NCBI GenBank assembly: GCA_021199355.1
Contig: JAJQIF010000009.1
Span: 487,792 to 551,791, forward strand
Length of the DNA: 64,000 nt
DNA from: Oscillospiraceae bacterium
GTDB taxonomy: Bacteria; Bacillota; Clostridia; Oscillospirales; Ruminococcaceae
Direction of reading: 5' to 3'
The number at the start of each line of letters is the position of its first letter. Within the stretch, counting starts at the first letter, position 1. Below are positions 61,406-64,000 of the stretch, in pieces. The notes beneath the pieces are model-generated. The model saw only the letters and a list, made by a program, of their open reading frames with translations, searched no databases and was not told the DNA's origin. Position numbers and translations under genes: made by a program.

Positions 61406-63325
61406 CTATACTATCCTTCGGAACATCTTCTCGATTTCCTTCTTTGAGAGCTTCACAAGAATAGGTCTTCCGTGAGGACAATACCTGATATCCTCCTCGG
61501 TTATAAGCTCCATAAGCCTTTCAAGCTCAATAACGTTCGTGTCACTGTTAGCTTTGATTGCCGCCTTGCAAGCAAACGTATGATATAAATCATCGAAAAT
61601 ATCTGTGCCCTTGCTCTTCTTGCCTTCAACTATGCTGTCGGCAACCTGCATAACAACATCAATCGGGTCCATATCCTGTGCTATCATCGGAGAACCTGTA
61701 ATGACTATCTCGGGAGCATCTTTAAACTCAACACCGATTCCAAGCCTGCGACAAACATCCTGATTTTCGTGAAGTGCATCGAACTGCTCATAGGTAAGAG
61801 TAACACGAACGGGATTCAGAAGCATCTGCGAATCGAGCTCGGTCACGTTGCGCTTGAGCCCTTCATAAATCAGTCTTTCATGAGCGGCATGCTTGTCGAC
61901 AAGAAGAATATCGTCACCGCATTGAGCCACAATATAGGTCTTGAACGCCTCGCCTATTACTCTGATTTCAAGCGGTACACTTTCTGTAACAGGTTCAGTG
62001 GAAACCGCTTTTGACAGTGATTGCTCGTTTATGTATGTATATATATTTTCGGTTTTATCTGTATCCAAAGGCTCATCGGCTTTTGACTCAGCGACAAATT
62101 CGGGAGTTTTATCTTCACTATCGTTAGTTTTGTACGGAGCCTTATAGTCTTTCATAAATGTATTTATGAAGTCACTTGCAGGCACTGTTGTCTTTCGCCA
62201 AGCGGTTTGCGTTGAACCGAAAGACATCTGCTCACCGCTGTCGGAAACTGTCGTGGCTCCCGTATACAGCTGTCTGTGGGTCATGGAGCTGTTAGCCGAT
62301 ATCCTTGAGCCGTCCGCATTAATCTCCTCGGGAGAATCGGATTTCAGAAGTGCATCCTTCACGGCGTAGTAAACTGCACTGTAAACGGTGTTGTTATCCT
62401 GAAATCTCACTTCAAGCTTGGTAGGATGAGCGTTTACGTCGACTGTATCAGCCGGCATTGAAATATTGAGAACACATCCTGGGTGCTTGCCGACCATCAT
62501 CTTGTCGGTATAGGCTTCTTCGAGCGCCAGCGCTATCGTTGTACTCTTGATATATCTTGAATTGACAAAGAAATTCTGAAATGCTCTCGTTGTTCTTGCC
62601 GCAAGAGGCTTTGTGACGTAGCCTTTGACAGTCACATACATGTATTTGTAATCAACCGGTATACAGCCGTCGTAAAACTCTTTGCCAAGTATTGTGTAAA
62701 TAGCAGACAAAGGCTTACCGTCGCCTGAGGTGACAAATTCAACCTTATTGTCTCTTATGAACTTGATTGATATTTCCGTGTGAGAAAGAGCTATCTTCTG
62801 GACTATTGTGGCAACCGAATTGCCCTCGGGAGTATCCTTTTTCAGGAACTTCTGCCTTGCGGGAACATTATAAAACAAGTCTCTTACGATTATGGTTGTA
62901 CCGTCGGGACACCCGGCAGGCTCGGATGAAATCTCGATGCCGCCTTCTATTTCGTACTTGAGTCCGAGTTCGTCTTCACGCCTTTTGGTCAGAAGCTGAA
63001 CTTTCGAGACGGCGCAAACGGACGCAAGAGCTTCACCTCTGAATCCGAGAGTTCCTATTGAATCGAGGTCTTCTTTGACGGAAATCTTGCTTGTGGCGTG
63101 TCTTACAAATGCAAGAGGCACATCCTCACCTGACATTCCGCAACCGTTGTCGGTAACTCGCAAATAGGTCTTTCCGCCGTTTTTAATCTCGACAACTATA
63201 TTGTCGGCACCCGCATCTATCGAGTTTTCGACAAGCTCCTTCACTGTTGAAGCAGGTCTGTCAACCACTTCTCCGGCGGCTATAAGCTCATATACCGATT
63301 TATCCAAAAGATGAATTCTGTTCAC
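61406..63325 (-). CDS. mutL: DNA mismatch repair protein MutL
   Basis: GHKL motifs (ELVENSIDAGADNI, DNGCGM, TLGFRGEALASV); C-terminal DKHAAHERL and CPHGRP. Confidence 0.97.
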   Translation of the reverse strand: MNRIHLLDKSVYELIAAGEVVDRPASTVKELVENSIDAGADNIVVEIKNGGKTYLRVTDNGCGMSGEDVPLAFVRHATSKISVKEDLDSIGTLGFRGEALASVCAVSKVQLLTKRREDELGLKYEIEGGIEISSEPAGCPDGTTIIVRDLFYNVPARQKFLKKDTPEGNSVATIVQKIALSHTEISIKFIRDNKVEFVTSGDGKPLSAIYTILGKEFYDGCIPVDYKYMYVTVKGYVTKPLAARTTRAFQNFFVNSRYIKSTTIALALEEAYTDKMMVGKHPGCVLNISMPADTVDVNAHPTKLEVRFQDNNTVYSAVYYAVKDALLKSDSPEEINADGSRISANSSMTHRQLYTGATTVSDSGEQMSFGSTQTAWRKTTVPASDFINTFMKDYKAPYKTNDSEDKTPEFVAESKADEPLDTDKTENIYTYINEQSLSKAVSTEPVTESVPLEIRVIGEAFKTYIVAQCGDDILLVDKHAAHERLIYEGLKRNVTELDSQMLLNPVRVTLTYEQFDALHENQDVCRRLGIGVEFKDAPEIVITGSPMIAQDMDPIDVVMQVADSIVEGKKSKGTDIFDDLYHTFACKAAIKANSDTNVIELERLMELITEEDIRYCPHGRPILVKLSKKEIEKMFRRIV

Positions 63326-63347
63326 TTTGCCGCCTCCTTAGACAGTT

Positions 63348-64000
63348 TTAAATATAACGCACAATATCCGAGATTAGCTCTCTGAGCTCCTTATCCGACA
63401 ATTCGTCGATATTGGTCTTTCTGAGCATGTTTATAACTGCTTTTTCGTTAATGCCCTCAAATGACATCTGGTCGCTCTCAGGTTCAGCCTGCACAGCCGG
63501 CTTGACCTCAAGCTCTTTAAGGATTTCTCTCGAACGTCTTAAGATAGATTCGGGAAGCCCCGCAAGCTTCGCAACTTCTATTCCATAGGATTCATCAACA
63601 CCGCCACGGACAATCTTTCTTAAGAACCTGATACCGTCGGAGCCCTTCTTCACGGCTACACTATAGTTCTTGATTCCGGGCTTTTCATTTTCTAGAGAAA
63701 TAAGCTCATGATAATGCGTTGCAAAGAGCGTTTTGCAACCGACCTTTCTCGGGTTGGATATATACTCCGCGACGCTCTTGGCGATGCTCAAGCCGTCATA
63801 GGTTGAAGTACCTCTGCCGACTTCATCGAGTATAACAAGGCTGTCACGGGTGGCGTTCTTGACGATATCCGCAACCTCGCTCATCTCAACCATGAAGGTT
63901 GACTGACCTGCTGTCAGGTCGTCGGAAGCTCCGACACGGGTGAATATCTGATCACAGATTGAAATCTTTGCATAATCGGCAGGCACGAATGAGCCTATCT
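63348..64000 (-). CDS. mutS: DNA mismatch repair protein MutS, C-terminal part (truncated by window edge)
   Basis: [41 protein letters not shown]; frame open to the window end. Confidence 0.97.
   Translation of the reverse strand, partial: IGSFVPADYAKISICDQIFTRVGASDDLTAGQSTFMVEMSEVADIVKNATRDSLVILDEVGRGTSTYDGLSIAKSVAEYISNPRKVGCKTLFATHYHELISLENEKPGIKNYSVAVKKGSDGIRFLRKIVRGGVDESYGIEVAKLAGLPESILRRSREILKELEVKPAVQAEPESDQMSFEGINEKAVINMLRKTNIDELSDKELRELISDIVRYI

Overview
This 64 kb window is a gene-dense housekeeping and sporulation region from an endospore-forming Firmicute, probably a Clostridia/Ruminococcaceae-like lineage (lineage inferred from gene content only). Gene blocks: uvrB(partial)-uvrA; histidine phosphatase; rubrerythrin-PerR; two GHL10-type envelope proteins, one fused to an Amidase_3 domain; nfnAB; yajC and a TIGR04086-like membrane protein; complete spoIIIAA-AH; Asp23/yloU-like, nusB, a TsaD-like paralogue, xseAB, ispA, dxs, tlyA, nadK, argR, recN; DJ-1/PfpI; mltG; U32 peptidase; manA; a single-domain PRK06851-like ATPase; a small Gly/Pro/Arg/Cys-rich protein; a Xer-type recombinase; mutS2, recO, a missed yqzL-like small ORF, era, ybeY, phoH, yqfD, yqfC; ylbJ-like; gatBAC; ligA; yunB; split transketolase; HAD; rluD, lspA, ileS, divIVA, ylmH, sepF; an orphan HlyD-like protein; miaA, mutL, mutS(partial). 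I see no rRNA, tRNA, CRISPR array, transposase or prophage. The best leads are: (1) the small Gly-rich gene, with its own promoter and terminator and four CTTGATT/AATCAAG half-sites around the promoter; (2) a perfect 11-6-11 dyad upstream of the Xer-type recombinase; (3) hairpins whose 3' arm contains or abuts the next gene's Shine-Dalgarno; (4) a GHL10-amidase fusion with an apparently degenerate GHL10 part; (5) an orphan HlyD-like protein beside sepF; (6) a TsaD-like paralogue in the nusB-xseA cluster. All family names come from motif and context recognition by eye, with no database search.
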